Source: Streptomyces achromogenes (GTDB lineage: Bacteria > Actinomycetota > Actinomycetes > Streptomycetales > Streptomycetaceae). Taken from it: DNA of 64,000 bases. Location: assembly GCF_030816715.1 (NCBI RefSeq), contig NZ_JAUSYH010000001.1, positions 1,302,001 through 1,366,000 of the forward strand. The letters run 5' to 3'. Position 1 is the stretch's first letter, and every line of letters begins with the position of its first letter. The position numbers and the translations under genes were made by a program. Below the pieces are notes generated by a model that was given only the letters and a program-made list of their open reading frames with translations, did not search any database and was not told where the DNA came from. Shown in pieces: positions 44,049 to 56,038 of the stretch.

Positions 44049-44098
44049 GCGCGCGGGCGTCGTGCCTCACGCGCGTCGGCCGCAGGGCGGGTGACGCC

Positions 44099-44151
44099 GA
44101 CGGCTACGGCTACGGCTACGGCTACGGCTACGGCTACGGCTACGGCTACGG
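44099..44151. repeat. Hexanucleotide microsatellite, about 8.5 copies of CGGCTA
   Basis: An uninterrupted run of CGGCTA units between the convergent SWIM and Pro-rich membrane-protein genes. On the minus strand each unit reads CCG TAG in the frame of the membrane-protein gene, so its stop codon lies in the array and is followed by further in-frame TAG codons. Confidence 0.95.
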
Positions 44152-44556
44152 CACAAGATCCCCCAGCGAGGGCAGCAGCGACTCCAGCTCGCTGGGCAGC
44201 TCGGTCGGCAGCGTGCTCGGCAGCGCGCTGGGGAGGTTGCTGGGGAAGTCGCTGGGCAGGCCCGACGGAAGGTCGGCGGACGGCTCGGGAGAGCTCGTGG
44301 CGCTGCCCCCCGTCGTCGGTTGGTCGTCCGGCGAGTCGCCGCCGCCCGAGGCCATCAGCACGACGGCGACGACGGCCGCGGCGAGGACCAGCAGGGCGAA
44401 CACCACGAAGAGCGGGCTCCTGCGGCGCCGGCCGGGGCCACCGGGATCACCGGCCGCACCGGTTCCGTAGGGGGCGGTGGGCGGTCCGAAGCCGCCGGGA
44501 GGCGGCATGTCACCCGGCGGTCCGGGCGGCTGAGGCGGTACGGGCGGCATGGCCAT
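44146..44556 (-). CDS. Single-pass membrane protein with Pro-rich N-terminus and Ser/Pro/Leu repeat tail
   Basis: A 136-residue protein. The cytoplasmic N-terminus is Pro/Gly-rich (MAMPPVPPQPPGPPGDMPPP). A basic stop GRRRRSP precedes the helix LFVVFALLVLAAAVVAVVLM, and the exported tail has repeats of LPSxLPS. The start may instead be ATG 44550 or 44622. Function is unknown; the layout resembles streptomycete wall-spanning proteins. The stop codon is inside the hexamer microsatellite. Confidence 0.7.
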   Translation of the reverse strand: MAMPPVPPQPPGPPGDMPPPGGFGPPTAPYGTGAAGDPGGPGRRRRSPLFVVFALLVLAAAVVAVVLMASGGGDSPDDQPTTGGSATSSPEPSADLPSGLPSDFPSNLPSALPSTLPTELPSELESLLPSLGDLVP

Positions 44557-44718
44557 ACCGCCCAGCGTGGCCGTGAACCCGCTCGGAGGGCGACCCCCGC
44601 ACGCGACTTGATACCGGTTCATGGCATGGAGGGCATGATTCCGGCGTATTGCGTACGGAGGCCGACCGGACGGGGAACACCGGGCGGAACGCGTGCGTGT
44701 GACCGCTCGGCGTTCGCA

Positions 44719-44770
44719 CACGCGCGTGTGTGGCCCCGAGTTGCGCCGCACAGCCACACACACGCGCGTG
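44719..44770 (-). terminator. Long imperfect hairpin downstream of xylA
   Basis: CACGCGCGTGTGTGGC (44719-44734) pairs with GCCACACACACGCGCGTG (44753-44770) with two unpaired bases. It starts 4 bp after the xylA stop on the minus strand. Confidence 0.75.
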
Positions 44771-44774
44771 CGGT

Positions 44775-46014
<1,240 letters not shown>

Positions 46015-46079
46015 TATGCGGACGCATCTCTGGGAAGACAGATCCCGCAGAGCCGCGGAAAAAGTTGAGGGAGAACCCG

Positions 46080-47525
46080 ATGTCAGCAGCCGAGGGTCCG
46101 CTCGTCGTCGGCGTGGACACGTCCACCCAGTCCACGAAGGTCCTGGTCGTGGACGCCGCCACCGGGGCCGTTGTGGCGAGCGGTCAGGCACCGCACACCG
46201 TGTCCTCGGGGGCCGGCCGCGAGAGCGACCCGCGCCAGTGGTGGGACGCCCTGCGCGAGGCGCTGCACCAGTGCGGCGACGCCGCGCGCGAAGCGGCGGC
46301 CGTGTCGATCGGCGGCCAGCAGCACGGACTCGTCTCGCTGGACGAGCGGGGCGAGCCGGTGCGCCCGGCGCTGCTGTGGAACGACGTCCGTTCGGCTCCG
46401 CAGGCGCATCGGCTGACCGAGGAGCTGGGCGGGGCGAAGTTCTGGGCGGAGCGCACCGGATCCGTGCCGGCTGCCTCCTTCACGGTGACGAAGTGGGCGT
46501 GGCTGGCGGAGAACGAGCCGGAGGCTCTGCGCGCGACCAAGGCCGTACGCCTCCCCCACGACTATCTCACCGAGCGCCTGACGGGCGAGGGGACCACCGA
46601 TCGCGGCGACGCGTCGGGCACCGGCTGGTGGGCTTCGGGGACCGAGGCGTACGACGAGGAGATCCTCGCCCATGTGGGGCTCGACCCGGCCCTGCTGCCC
46701 CGCGTGGTGCGGCCCGGGGAGGTGGCGGGCACCGTGCGCGACAGCCACGACCTGCCGTTCGCCAAGGGAACGCTGGTCGCTCCGGGCACCGGGGACAACG
46801 CGGCGGCGGCGCTCGGCCTCGGGCTGCGTCCCGGCACGCCTGTGCTGAGCCTCGGCACCTCGGGCACGGTGTACGCGGTGGCCAAGCGCCGCCCCACCGA
46901 CCCCACCGGCACCGTGGCCGGCTTCGCCGACGCCCACGGCGACTGGCTGCCGCTGGCCTGCACCCTGAACTGCACGCTCGCCGTCGACCGCGTCGCCGCT
47001 CTGCTGGGTCTGGGCCGCGAGGCCGTCGAGCCCGCCGCACACCTCACGCTCCTGCCCTATCTGGACGGGGAGCGCACCCCGAACCTGCCGAACGCGTCGG
47101 GCGTGCTGCACGGTCTGCGTCACGACACCACCGCCGGCCAACTGCTTCAGGCCGCCTACGACGGGGCCGTGCACTCCCTGCTCGGTGCGCTCGACCTCGT
47201 CCTCGACGAGGACGCGGACCGCTCGGCACCCCTGCTGCTGATCGGCGGCGGCGCCCGGGGAACGGCCTGGCAGCAGACCGTACGCCGGCTGTCGGGGCGT
47301 CCGGTGCAGGTTCCGGAGGCGAAGGAACTCGTCGCGCTGGGGGCCGCCGCGCAGGCGGCGGGGCTGCTGACCGGCGAGGACCCGGCCGCCGTCGCCCGTC
47401 GCTGGAACACCGCCCGGGGCCCGGTCCTCGATGCCGTCGAGCGGGACGAGGCGACGCTGACGAGAATCGCCGGGGTACTCTCCGACGCGTCCCCGCTGCT
47501 GGAGCGGAGCACGAACGCCCACTGA
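46080..47525 (+). CDS. xylB: Xylulokinase
   Basis: A 481-residue FGGY kinase. The N-terminal VVGVDTSTQSTKVLVVD is the phosphate-binding loop; GGQQHGLV and DASGTGWW follow. The C-terminal domain has LSLGTSGTVYAV and LLLIGGGARGTAWQQTVRRLSG. It phosphorylates D-xylulose with ATP. GAGGGAGA lies about 7 nt upstream of the ATG. It pairs with xylA, and the ROK regulator follows 79 bp downstream. Confidence 0.97.
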   Translation: MSAAEGPLVVGVDTSTQSTKVLVVDAATGAVVASGQAPHTVSSGAGRESDPRQWWDALREALHQCGDAAREAAAVSIGGQQHGLVSLDERGEPVRPALLWNDVRSAPQAHRLTEELGGAKFWAERTGSVPAASFTVTKWAWLAENEPEALRATKAVRLPHDYLTERLTGEGTTDRGDASGTGWWASGTEAYDEEILAHVGLDPALLPRVVRPGEVAGTVRDSHDLPFAKGTLVAPGTGDNAAAALGLGLRPGTPVLSLGTSGTVYAVAKRRPTDPTGTVAGFADAHGDWLPLACTLNCTLAVDRVAALLGLGREAVEPAAHLTLLPYLDGERTPNLPNASGVLHGLRHDTTAGQLLQAAYDGAVHSLLGALDLVLDEDADRSAPLLLIGGGARGTAWQQTVRRLSGRPVQVPEAKELVALGAAAQAAGLLTGEDPAAVARRWNTARGPVLDAVERDEATLTRIAGVLSDASPLLERSTNAH

Positions 47526-47604
47526 CCACCGAGGAAACCGACCCGCTCGACAATCCGACCCGTTCGACAGACCGGCATCGACGAATCGACGAATCGACGG
47601 AGGC

Positions 47605-48822
47605 ATGACCGCACCGCTGCACGAGGCCCGGCCGGCCGGCCGGGGGCGCGCGACTCCCGACACCCAGCAGGGCATGCGCCGCCGCAACCTGGCCCGGGTG
47701 ATGCACGCCGTCCGTGCCGAGGGCTCGCTCTCGCGGGCCGCGGTCGCCTCACGGATCGGTCTGACCCGGGCAGCGGTGTCGACCCTCGTCGACGAACTCA
47801 TACGCACCGGCCTGCTCGAGGAACTCGGCCCGGAACGCCCCGGCCGGGTGGGCCGGCCCGGTTCGGCGCTCGCGGTCAGCGGGCACGGTCCGGCGGGCAT
47901 AGGCGCCGAGATCGGAGTCGACCACCTCGCGGTCTGTGCCGTCGACCTGCGCGGCGAGGTGCGGGCGCGGGCCGTGCGACACGGCACGAACCGCGGCCGC
48001 TCCCCCGAGCCGGTCGTCGGGGAGCTGACTGAACTCCTGCACCAGGTCGTCGGGGCCGCGGAACGCGCGGGGCTGTGGCCTGCCGGGCTGTCCGTCGCCG
48101 TTCCGGGCCTCGTGGCCCGGGACGCCCGTACGGTCGTGCGCGCGCCGAACCTCGACTGGCAGGACGTCGATCTCGGCGCGCTGCTGCCCGGGGAGTACCC
48201 CTTGACCGTGGACAACGAGGCCAATTTCGGCGGCCTGGCCGAACTCTGGCTCGGCACGGACACGCCGAGGGACTTCCTGCACGTGTCGGCCGAGATCGGC
48301 ATCGGTGCCGCGCTCGTCGTGGACGGCGCCCTGCTGCGCGGCACCCGCGGTTTCGCGGGCGAGCTCGGCCATGTACCGGTGCACCCCGACGGCCCGGCGT
48401 GCGTGTGCGGCGGGCGCGGGTGTCTGGAACAGTACGCCGGCGAGGAGGCGGTGCTGCGCGCAGCCGGGCTGGAACCGGGCGAGGACCGCGTCGGTCTCCT
48501 CGCCGGACGGGCCGCGGAAGGCGATCCGGACGTACGGCGTGCCCTGCGGGAGGCCGGAACATCGCTCGGCATCGCCCTGACCGGAGCGCTCAACCTGCTG
48601 GACCCGGAGGGAGTCGTGCTGGGCGGCGCCCTGGCCGGCCTCGCGCCCTGGCTCCTCCCGTCGCTCGAGACCGAGCTCTCCCGGCGCACCGCGGGGCCCG
48701 CTCGTCCTGTCTCCGTCTCGCGTCTGGGTCCCGAAGGACCGCTGCTCGGCGCCGCGCACTCGGTGGTGCGGGCCGTGCTGGACGACCCGGCGGCGGTCGC
48801 GGAGCGGGTCCGAGCGGACTGA
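47605..48822 (+). CDS. ROK-family repressor, probable xylose regulator (XylR)
   Basis: A 405-residue protein. The N-terminal winged HTH is LSRAAVASRIGLTRAAVSTLVDEL (two blocks). The ROK sugar-kinase fold has AEIGIGAALVVDG, GELGHVPVHPDG and the zinc motif CVCGGRGCLEQY. The ATPase motifs are partly lost, as in repressor ROK proteins. It is located after xylB, so it probably represses xylA and xylB without xylose. Confidence 0.92.
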   Translation: MTAPLHEARPAGRGRATPDTQQGMRRRNLARVMHAVRAEGSLSRAAVASRIGLTRAAVSTLVDELIRTGLLEELGPERPGRVGRPGSALAVSGHGPAGIGAEIGVDHLAVCAVDLRGEVRARAVRHGTNRGRSPEPVVGELTELLHQVVGAAERAGLWPAGLSVAVPGLVARDARTVVRAPNLDWQDVDLGALLPGEYPLTVDNEANFGGLAELWLGTDTPRDFLHVSAEIGIGAALVVDGALLRGTRGFAGELGHVPVHPDGPACVCGGRGCLEQYAGEEAVLRAAGLEPGEDRVGLLAGRAAEGDPDVRRALREAGTSLGIALTGALNLLDPEGVVLGGALAGLAPWLLPSLETELSRRTAGPARPVSVSRLGPEGPLLGAAHSVVRAVLDDPAAVAERVRAD

Positions 48823-49365
48823 GGGCCGAACGGGCCGGCCGCCGATCGGGGCTGAGCGGCTCGGACCGCGGCCGTTGCGTGCGCGGTGTTCGTTCCCGCG
48901 AACCGATCGACCCGCCCTGCCGAACACACCGTGTCTGCTGGGCGTGCCGGGCGGCGCGCCGAGGAGGCCCTGTCTGCCGGCGTGCCGAGGACGCCCTCGC
49001 CACCGCACCGGACCGGTGAACCTGACGGAACCGGTGGACGCGCCGGACAGCGGAACTCCCCGTTCGCGTGAGGAGGTTGTCCACAAACGCGGGGCCGTCC
49101 ACGGATTCCGGACGCAGGGCACACGGCCGCGGGTGATGGGACACCATGAGGTGTCGGACGCCGATCGCCCCGATCCCGGTCCGGACCGACACCGGAGCAT
49201 TCCGGGCGGCTCCTCGGCCGCGCCAGCCCGGGCGACCCGGAACGCACGGGACCGGGACGGACGGGACCGGAGGAACTGGTTTCGGTGAGGGCCGTCCGGA
49301 CGGTTGTCGGCCCGCGTACCCGGCGTGACGATGTCTCCAGCCGTATCGCCTTCCAGGAGGACGAG
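48823..49365. other. Intergenic region before the GAF regulator
   Basis: No gene I can support. It contains a single exact streptomycete-type DnaA box, TTGTCCACA, at 49077-49085, and short GGGACCGGGACGG-type repeats at about 49244-49275. The plus-strand frames here have no recognisable domain. The upstream part of the regulator frame (49285-49365) may be untranslated. Confidence 0.5.
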
Positions 49366-50634
49366 TTGACCGATCCCTGGGTGGCCCTCGAACCGGGGGC
49401 CGACCCCGCCGAGCGGGTGCGGATTCTGCGCCGGGCCCATGAGACGTTCACGGAGGCCGGCACCGTGCCGCGTCCGGTGCGTGCCGTCGTGGCCGACTCG
49501 TGGCGGCGTTCGGCGCGGGCCGGCGTCGGCCCCGACGGCACCGCCGACGTGGAGCTGACCGACGGCGACCTCGGAACCTACCGGTCGGAGCATCCGCTGG
49601 CGCGGGTGATGCCGCTGTTCCGCGAGCTGATGGGCACGTTCGCCGCGGACGGCGAGCATCTTCTGGCGGTGTGTGACGCGCACGGACGGCTGTTGTGGGT
49701 GGAGGGCCACGCGGAGACCCGGCGGAACGCGGGGCGGATGAACTTCGTGCCCGGGGCTCGGTGGTCGGAGAACGCGGTCGGGACCAACGCCCCGGGCACG
49801 GCTGTCGCCCTGGACCGGCCGGTGCAGGTGTTCGCGGCCGAGCACTTCATACGACGGGTGCAACCGTGGACGTGCGCGGCCGCGCCGGTGCACGACCCCC
49901 GCACCGGTCGGGTGCTGGGAGCCGTGGACATCACGGGCGGCAACGGGCTGGCGCATCCGCACAGCCTGGGTTTCGTCCAGGCCGTCGCCCGGGCCGCCGA
50001 GGCCCATCTGGCCCTGCTCGCCCCGGCGCGGCCCGGTGCCGACACTCCGCGGCTGAGCGTGCTGGGCCGGGACGAGGCGCGACTGGTCACCGGCGACCGG
50101 GAGTTGCGGCTGAGTCGTCGGCACAGCGAGATCCTGCTGCTCCTGGCCCGGCACCCCGAAGGACTGACCGGCGACGAGCTGCTGTGCGCGCTGTACGAGG
50201 ACGAGTCGGTGACGCCGGTGACCCTGCGGGCCGAACTCGCCCGGCTGCGCGGAATCCTCGGCCCCGGTCTGCTCGCGTCGCGCCCCTACCGCCTCACGGT
50301 CGCCTGCGAGTCGGACCTGGCCGTCGTCGAGAGACGGCTCGCGACCGGCGCCGTGACGGCGGCGGCGACGGCGTATGCCGGACCACCGCTGCCGGGGTCG
50401 CAGGCGCCGGCGGTGGTCCGGCTCAGACGTCGGCTCACCGAGGGGCTGCGCGCCGCACTGATCGCCTGCGGCGACCCCGACCTGCTGGCGGACTGGGCGC
50501 ACGCGCCGTGGGGCGAGGACGACATCGACGTGTGGCGGGCACTCGCCAAGGCCCGTCCGACGGCGGCGACACGGACGCGCCTCGCCTCACTCGAGGCGGA
50601 GCTGACGACCCCACCGGGGTGGGCGCGCCCCTAG
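49366..50634 (+). CDS. GAF-domain regulator of the AcoR type without AAA+ domain
   Basis: About 422 residues from TTG 49366, chosen because AGGAGG lies 5 nt upstream; GTG 49285 is an alternative. The N-terminus has VADSWRRSARAGV, then a GAF-like sensor with GARWSENAVGTNAPGTAVAL and CAAAPVHDPRTGRVLGAVDITGG, as in AcoR-type activators. The central AAA+ sigma-54 ATPase is absent, and a SARP/winged-HTH-like region (LLARHPEGLTGDELLCALYEDE) replaces the Fis domain. It lies just upstream of an aldehyde dehydrogenase gene and probably activates it. Confidence 0.85.
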   Translation: MTDPWVALEPGADPAERVRILRRAHETFTEAGTVPRPVRAVVADSWRRSARAGVGPDGTADVELTDGDLGTYRSEHPLARVMPLFRELMGTFAADGEHLLAVCDAHGRLLWVEGHAETRRNAGRMNFVPGARWSENAVGTNAPGTAVALDRPVQVFAAEHFIRRVQPWTCAAAPVHDPRTGRVLGAVDITGGNGLAHPHSLGFVQAVARAAEAHLALLAPARPGADTPRLSVLGRDEARLVTGDRELRLSRRHSEILLLLARHPEGLTGDELLCALYEDESVTPVTLRAELARLRGILGPGLLASRPYRLTVACESDLAVVERRLATGAVTAAATAYAGPPLPGSQAPAVVRLRRRLTEGLRAALIACGDPDLLADWAHAPWGEDDIDVWRALAKARPTAATRTRLASLEAELTTPPGWARP

Positions 50635-50736
50635 GGACCACGGCCCATCGCACCATGCCGTCGACGCTCGGTACCGGGCGCTTTGCCCTGCCTGCCAGGT
50701 GCCTGCCTGCCACGTGCCTGCGTGCCCTGCTCGCGC

Positions 50737-50752
50737 GCAACGTGGTTGCAAC
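50737..50752. promoter_or_regulatory. GCAAC/GTTGC dyads upstream of the aldehyde dehydrogenase
   Basis: GCAAC-GTG-GTTGC (50737-50749) overlaps the palindrome GTTGCAAC (50745-50752), about 71-86 bp before the dehydrogenase start. This is a plausible binding site for the adjacent GAF regulator. Confidence 0.5.
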
Positions 50753-50822
50753 GTCCGCTTCCCTAGCCTCGCGCGAAGAGCTGTCCAACGGCGGGCAGCG
50801 CTGCTGAAGGAGGCAGAACAGG

Positions 50823-52346
<1,524 letters not shown>

Positions 52347-52372
52347 CCCTCGGACGCGGGACGGACATCGAC

Positions 52373-52405
52373 GGAGTGGAGCCAGGGTGATCCCGGCCCC
52401 ACTCC
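52373..52405. terminator. Hairpin between convergent dehydrogenase and esterase genes
   Basis: GGAGTGG-A-GCC-A-GGG pairs with CCC-GGC-C-CCACTCC around TGAT. It starts 26 bp after the dehydrogenase stop and ends 15 bp before the minus-strand esterase stop. Confidence 0.65.
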
Positions 52406-52419
52406 ATGGTGCGGGCGTG

Positions 52420-53805
52420 TCACTGGAACTGTGTGAAGAACCTCCAGATCTCTGCCTTGGTCCAGGTGGTGACGCCGCTTTCGCCGGAGGAGCCGTCGAC
52501 CGGGCCGGGCAGGTGGCCGCCGTCGAAGGCGGCCCACTGGACCGGGTAGCCGGCGCGGCAGCCCGAGTAGGCGGTGGTGATGTGCGTGCGGCTGCCCGGC
52601 GCGGGCTCGCGCGGGCTCTGTGCGGTGCAGCCGTTGTTGCGGACGAACCTGTCCCGCAGGGACCGTCCCTGCGCGATGTTGAGGACGGAGTCGCTGACGC
52701 CGTGGATCCCGAAGTACGCGATGGGCTGGGTACCGCCGCCGCACCCGCTGATCTCAGCGCCGGAGAAGACCGCTACGGCCCTGAAGACGTTCGCCCGGCT
52801 GCACGCGAGTGAGTAGCTCATGCCGCCGCCCCAGCTGAATCCCGTGGCGAAACGCTGTGCCGGGTTGACACAGAGACCGCCCTCGATACGCCGGATCATG
52901 TCGTCGACGAAGGTGACGTCCTCATTGCCGTTGTTGGCCCAGCCGTTGCCGAGGCCCTGGGGGGCGACGAGGATCGCGGAGTTGTTCGACTGTTCCTGCT
53001 GGCCGTAGTAGGACCAGGCGGCCCCGCTCGTGCCGCCGGAGGCGACGTCGCCGGCGGTTCCGCCCCGCCAGTGGAACGCGAAGATCAGCCGGTAGCGGTG
53101 GCTGTTGTCGTAGTTGGCGGGGACCCTGAGGATGAAGCTGCGGTTCTTGCCGCCGCTCTGGATCGTGTACGTACCGCTCGCCAGGGTCGGGGCGCTGCCG
53201 CATGCGCCGCTACCGCCACCGCCGCCGCCACCGGACGACAGTTTGATCATCTGCCACTGCTGATTGGCGCCGCCCCAGTCGGTGTACTGGACGACGCTGC
53301 CGCCGTCGGCCGTGGAGGCGCCCTGGACCTCCGCCGCCTTGCTGCTGGCGCGGTTGATCAGCCGTACGTATCCCGCGTCGGAGTCGGCCAGCCGGAACTG
53401 CTGGTTGGTCCCGTTGTGGTCGGTCCACTGCTGGATCGCGGTGCCGTCGGCACTCGAGGCGCCCGCCACGTCGAGGACCTTGCCCGAATGCCGGGCCTTG
53501 AGCCGGTAGAAGCCGCCGCCGGAGTCCACGAACTGCCACTGCTGGTCGGCCGCGTCGTTGCGCGTCCACTGGCTGACCCGCGCACCGTCGGCGGTGGGCG
53601 CGCCGTTGACGTCCAGCGCCTTGCCGCTGTTGCGGTTGACCAGGACGTACCAGGCGTTGGTGTCCACCGTCGCCGCCGCGGCGGGCGCCGGGTTGACCGC
53701 GGCGAGCATGCCGATCGCGAGGGCCGCCGCCACCACCCCGGCGACCCGGGACCACCAGCGTCGTCGTGGTGGAGGGGCTGGAGAATCCGCACCGTTGGTC
53801 TTCAT
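52420..53805 (-). CDS. Secreted RICIN-linked feruloyl-esterase/PHB-depolymerase-like protein
   Basis: The product has 461 residues. A signal peptide (VAGVVAAALAIGMLAAVNPAPAAAA) is followed by a RICIN-type lectin domain at about 45-185, with repeated Q-Q-W motifs, a poly-Gly linker, then a CE1/PHB-depolymerase-like esterase. The esterase has FAFHWRGGTAGD, nucleophile GFSWGGGMSYSLAC, and a late AFDGGHLPG with the His. It probably removes feruloyl or acetyl groups from arabinoxylan, with the lectin binding the polymer. It lies 31 bp downstream of the xylanase gene on the same strand. A paralogue with a different binding module lies at 59680-60957. Confidence 0.9.
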   Translation of the reverse strand: MKTNGADSPAPPPRRRWWSRVAGVVAAALAIGMLAAVNPAPAAAATVDTNAWYVLVNRNSGKALDVNGAPTADGARVSQWTRNDAADQQWQFVDSGGGFYRLKARHSGKVLDVAGASSADGTAIQQWTDHNGTNQQFRLADSDAGYVRLINRASSKAAEVQGASTADGGSVVQYTDWGGANQQWQMIKLSSGGGGGGGSGACGSAPTLASGTYTIQSGGKNRSFILRVPANYDNSHRYRLIFAFHWRGGTAGDVASGGTSGAAWSYYGQQEQSNNSAILVAPQGLGNGWANNGNEDVTFVDDMIRRIEGGLCVNPAQRFATGFSWGGGMSYSLACSRANVFRAVAVFSGAEISGCGGGTQPIAYFGIHGVSDSVLNIAQGRSLRDRFVRNNGCTAQSPREPAPGSRTHITTAYSGCRAGYPVQWAAFDGGHLPGPVDGSSGESGVTTWTKAEIWRFFTQFQ

Positions 53806-53836
53806 CGATTCACCCTTTCGGCCGTGACAGGTCCCA

Positions 53837-55387
<1,551 letters not shown>

Positions 55388-55586
55388 TCATGGGACCGGG
55401 ACGATCTCGACCCGGCACGCACGGCACCCGGCCGGTTGCCGGGGGACGTACGGCGGCGGTACTGACGGGGTGGCGCGGATCTGGTGCGCGGATCTGGCGT
55501 GCGGCCGTGCGTGGATCTGCCGTGCAGCACAGGCTTGGTTCGACATCTCGAACGGCGATCGGCTCCTAGGCTCGGATGATTGAGGC

Positions 55587-55606
55587 ATTGACGATGGCTC
55601 GTCAAT
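55587..55606. promoter_or_regulatory. Perfect ATTGACGA inverted repeat
   Basis: ATTGACGA (55587-55594), TGGC, and its exact complement TCGTCAAT (55599-55606). It contains TTGACG -35-like hexamers on both strands, so it could be an operator overlapping the xylanase promoter. Confidence 0.7.
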
Positions 55607-55614
55607 ACTCCCCG

Positions 55615-55648
55615 CAGAAAGTTTCTGATTCTCGTCCGAAACTTCCGG
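55615..55648. promoter_or_regulatory. GAAANTTTC-type xylan-response palindromes
   Basis: CAGAAAGTTTCTG (55615-55627) is a perfect dyad containing GAAAGTTTC. CCGAAACTTCCGG (55636-55648) is a one-mismatch relative of CGAAACTTTCG. Palindromes of this form have been reported upstream of streptomycete xylanase and arabinofuranosidase genes. Confidence 0.65.
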
Positions 55649-55894
55649 AATCCCGGCGGGCCGACCGTGCCGAACCGGTGCCGCCACCGATCGGATGCCG
55701 CAGGGCCGGGACCGGCACGGAACCCGTGGCCGACCGCCGCCCACTCCCGCATGCTCGACTTATCCGCACGTTCTCCGCTCGCGGAGGCCTCGGACCTGCG
55801 GGCCGCGTCGCGGACTTCGAGGTGCTCCGGCCGGATCGACAGCCGGCCGGACCCGAGAAGGAGGCGCTGTTTGTGGACAGATCGGCGACAGACC

Positions 55895-55923
55895 TTGACC
55901 AATGAGCGCCGGATTCCTAACTT
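55895..55923 (+). promoter_or_regulatory. Sigma-70-type promoter for the GH62 gene
   Basis: TTGACC (55895-55900), 17-bp spacer, TAACTT (55918-55923), on the plus strand. The predicted transcription start near 55930 lies about 110 bp before the GTG. Palindromes GAAGCTTC and CGAAATATTTCG sit just at and after it, in repressor positions. Confidence 0.7.
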
Positions 55924-55931
55924 GTGGCGTC

Positions 55932-55962
55932 GAAGCTTCCGGGAATTCTTCGAAATATTTCG
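55932..55962. promoter_or_regulatory. Operator-like palindromes at the GH62 transcription start
   Basis: GAAGCTTC (55932-55939) and CGAAATATTTCG (55951-55962), both perfect dyads. They share the GAA/TTC half-sites of the palindromes nearer the xylanase gene. Confidence 0.6.
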
Positions 55963-56038
55963 GAATCCCTCTCGCCGGCATGTCCGCTCCGTGGTTCTCG
56001 GGGGCACCTCACCCCCGCCCCCCGAAGGAGGCCCTCCT

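Noticed and set aside
49077..49085. DnaA box TTGTCCACA, and TTATCCACA on the minus strand at 29450-29458
   Set aside because: Single boxes far apart, without the clusters, dnaA or dnaN genes expected of an origin; chance occurrence is likely.
48875..49288. A 137-codon plus-strand frame upstream of the GAF regulator
   Set aside because: Low-complexity Arg/Pro composition, no supported start and no family features.
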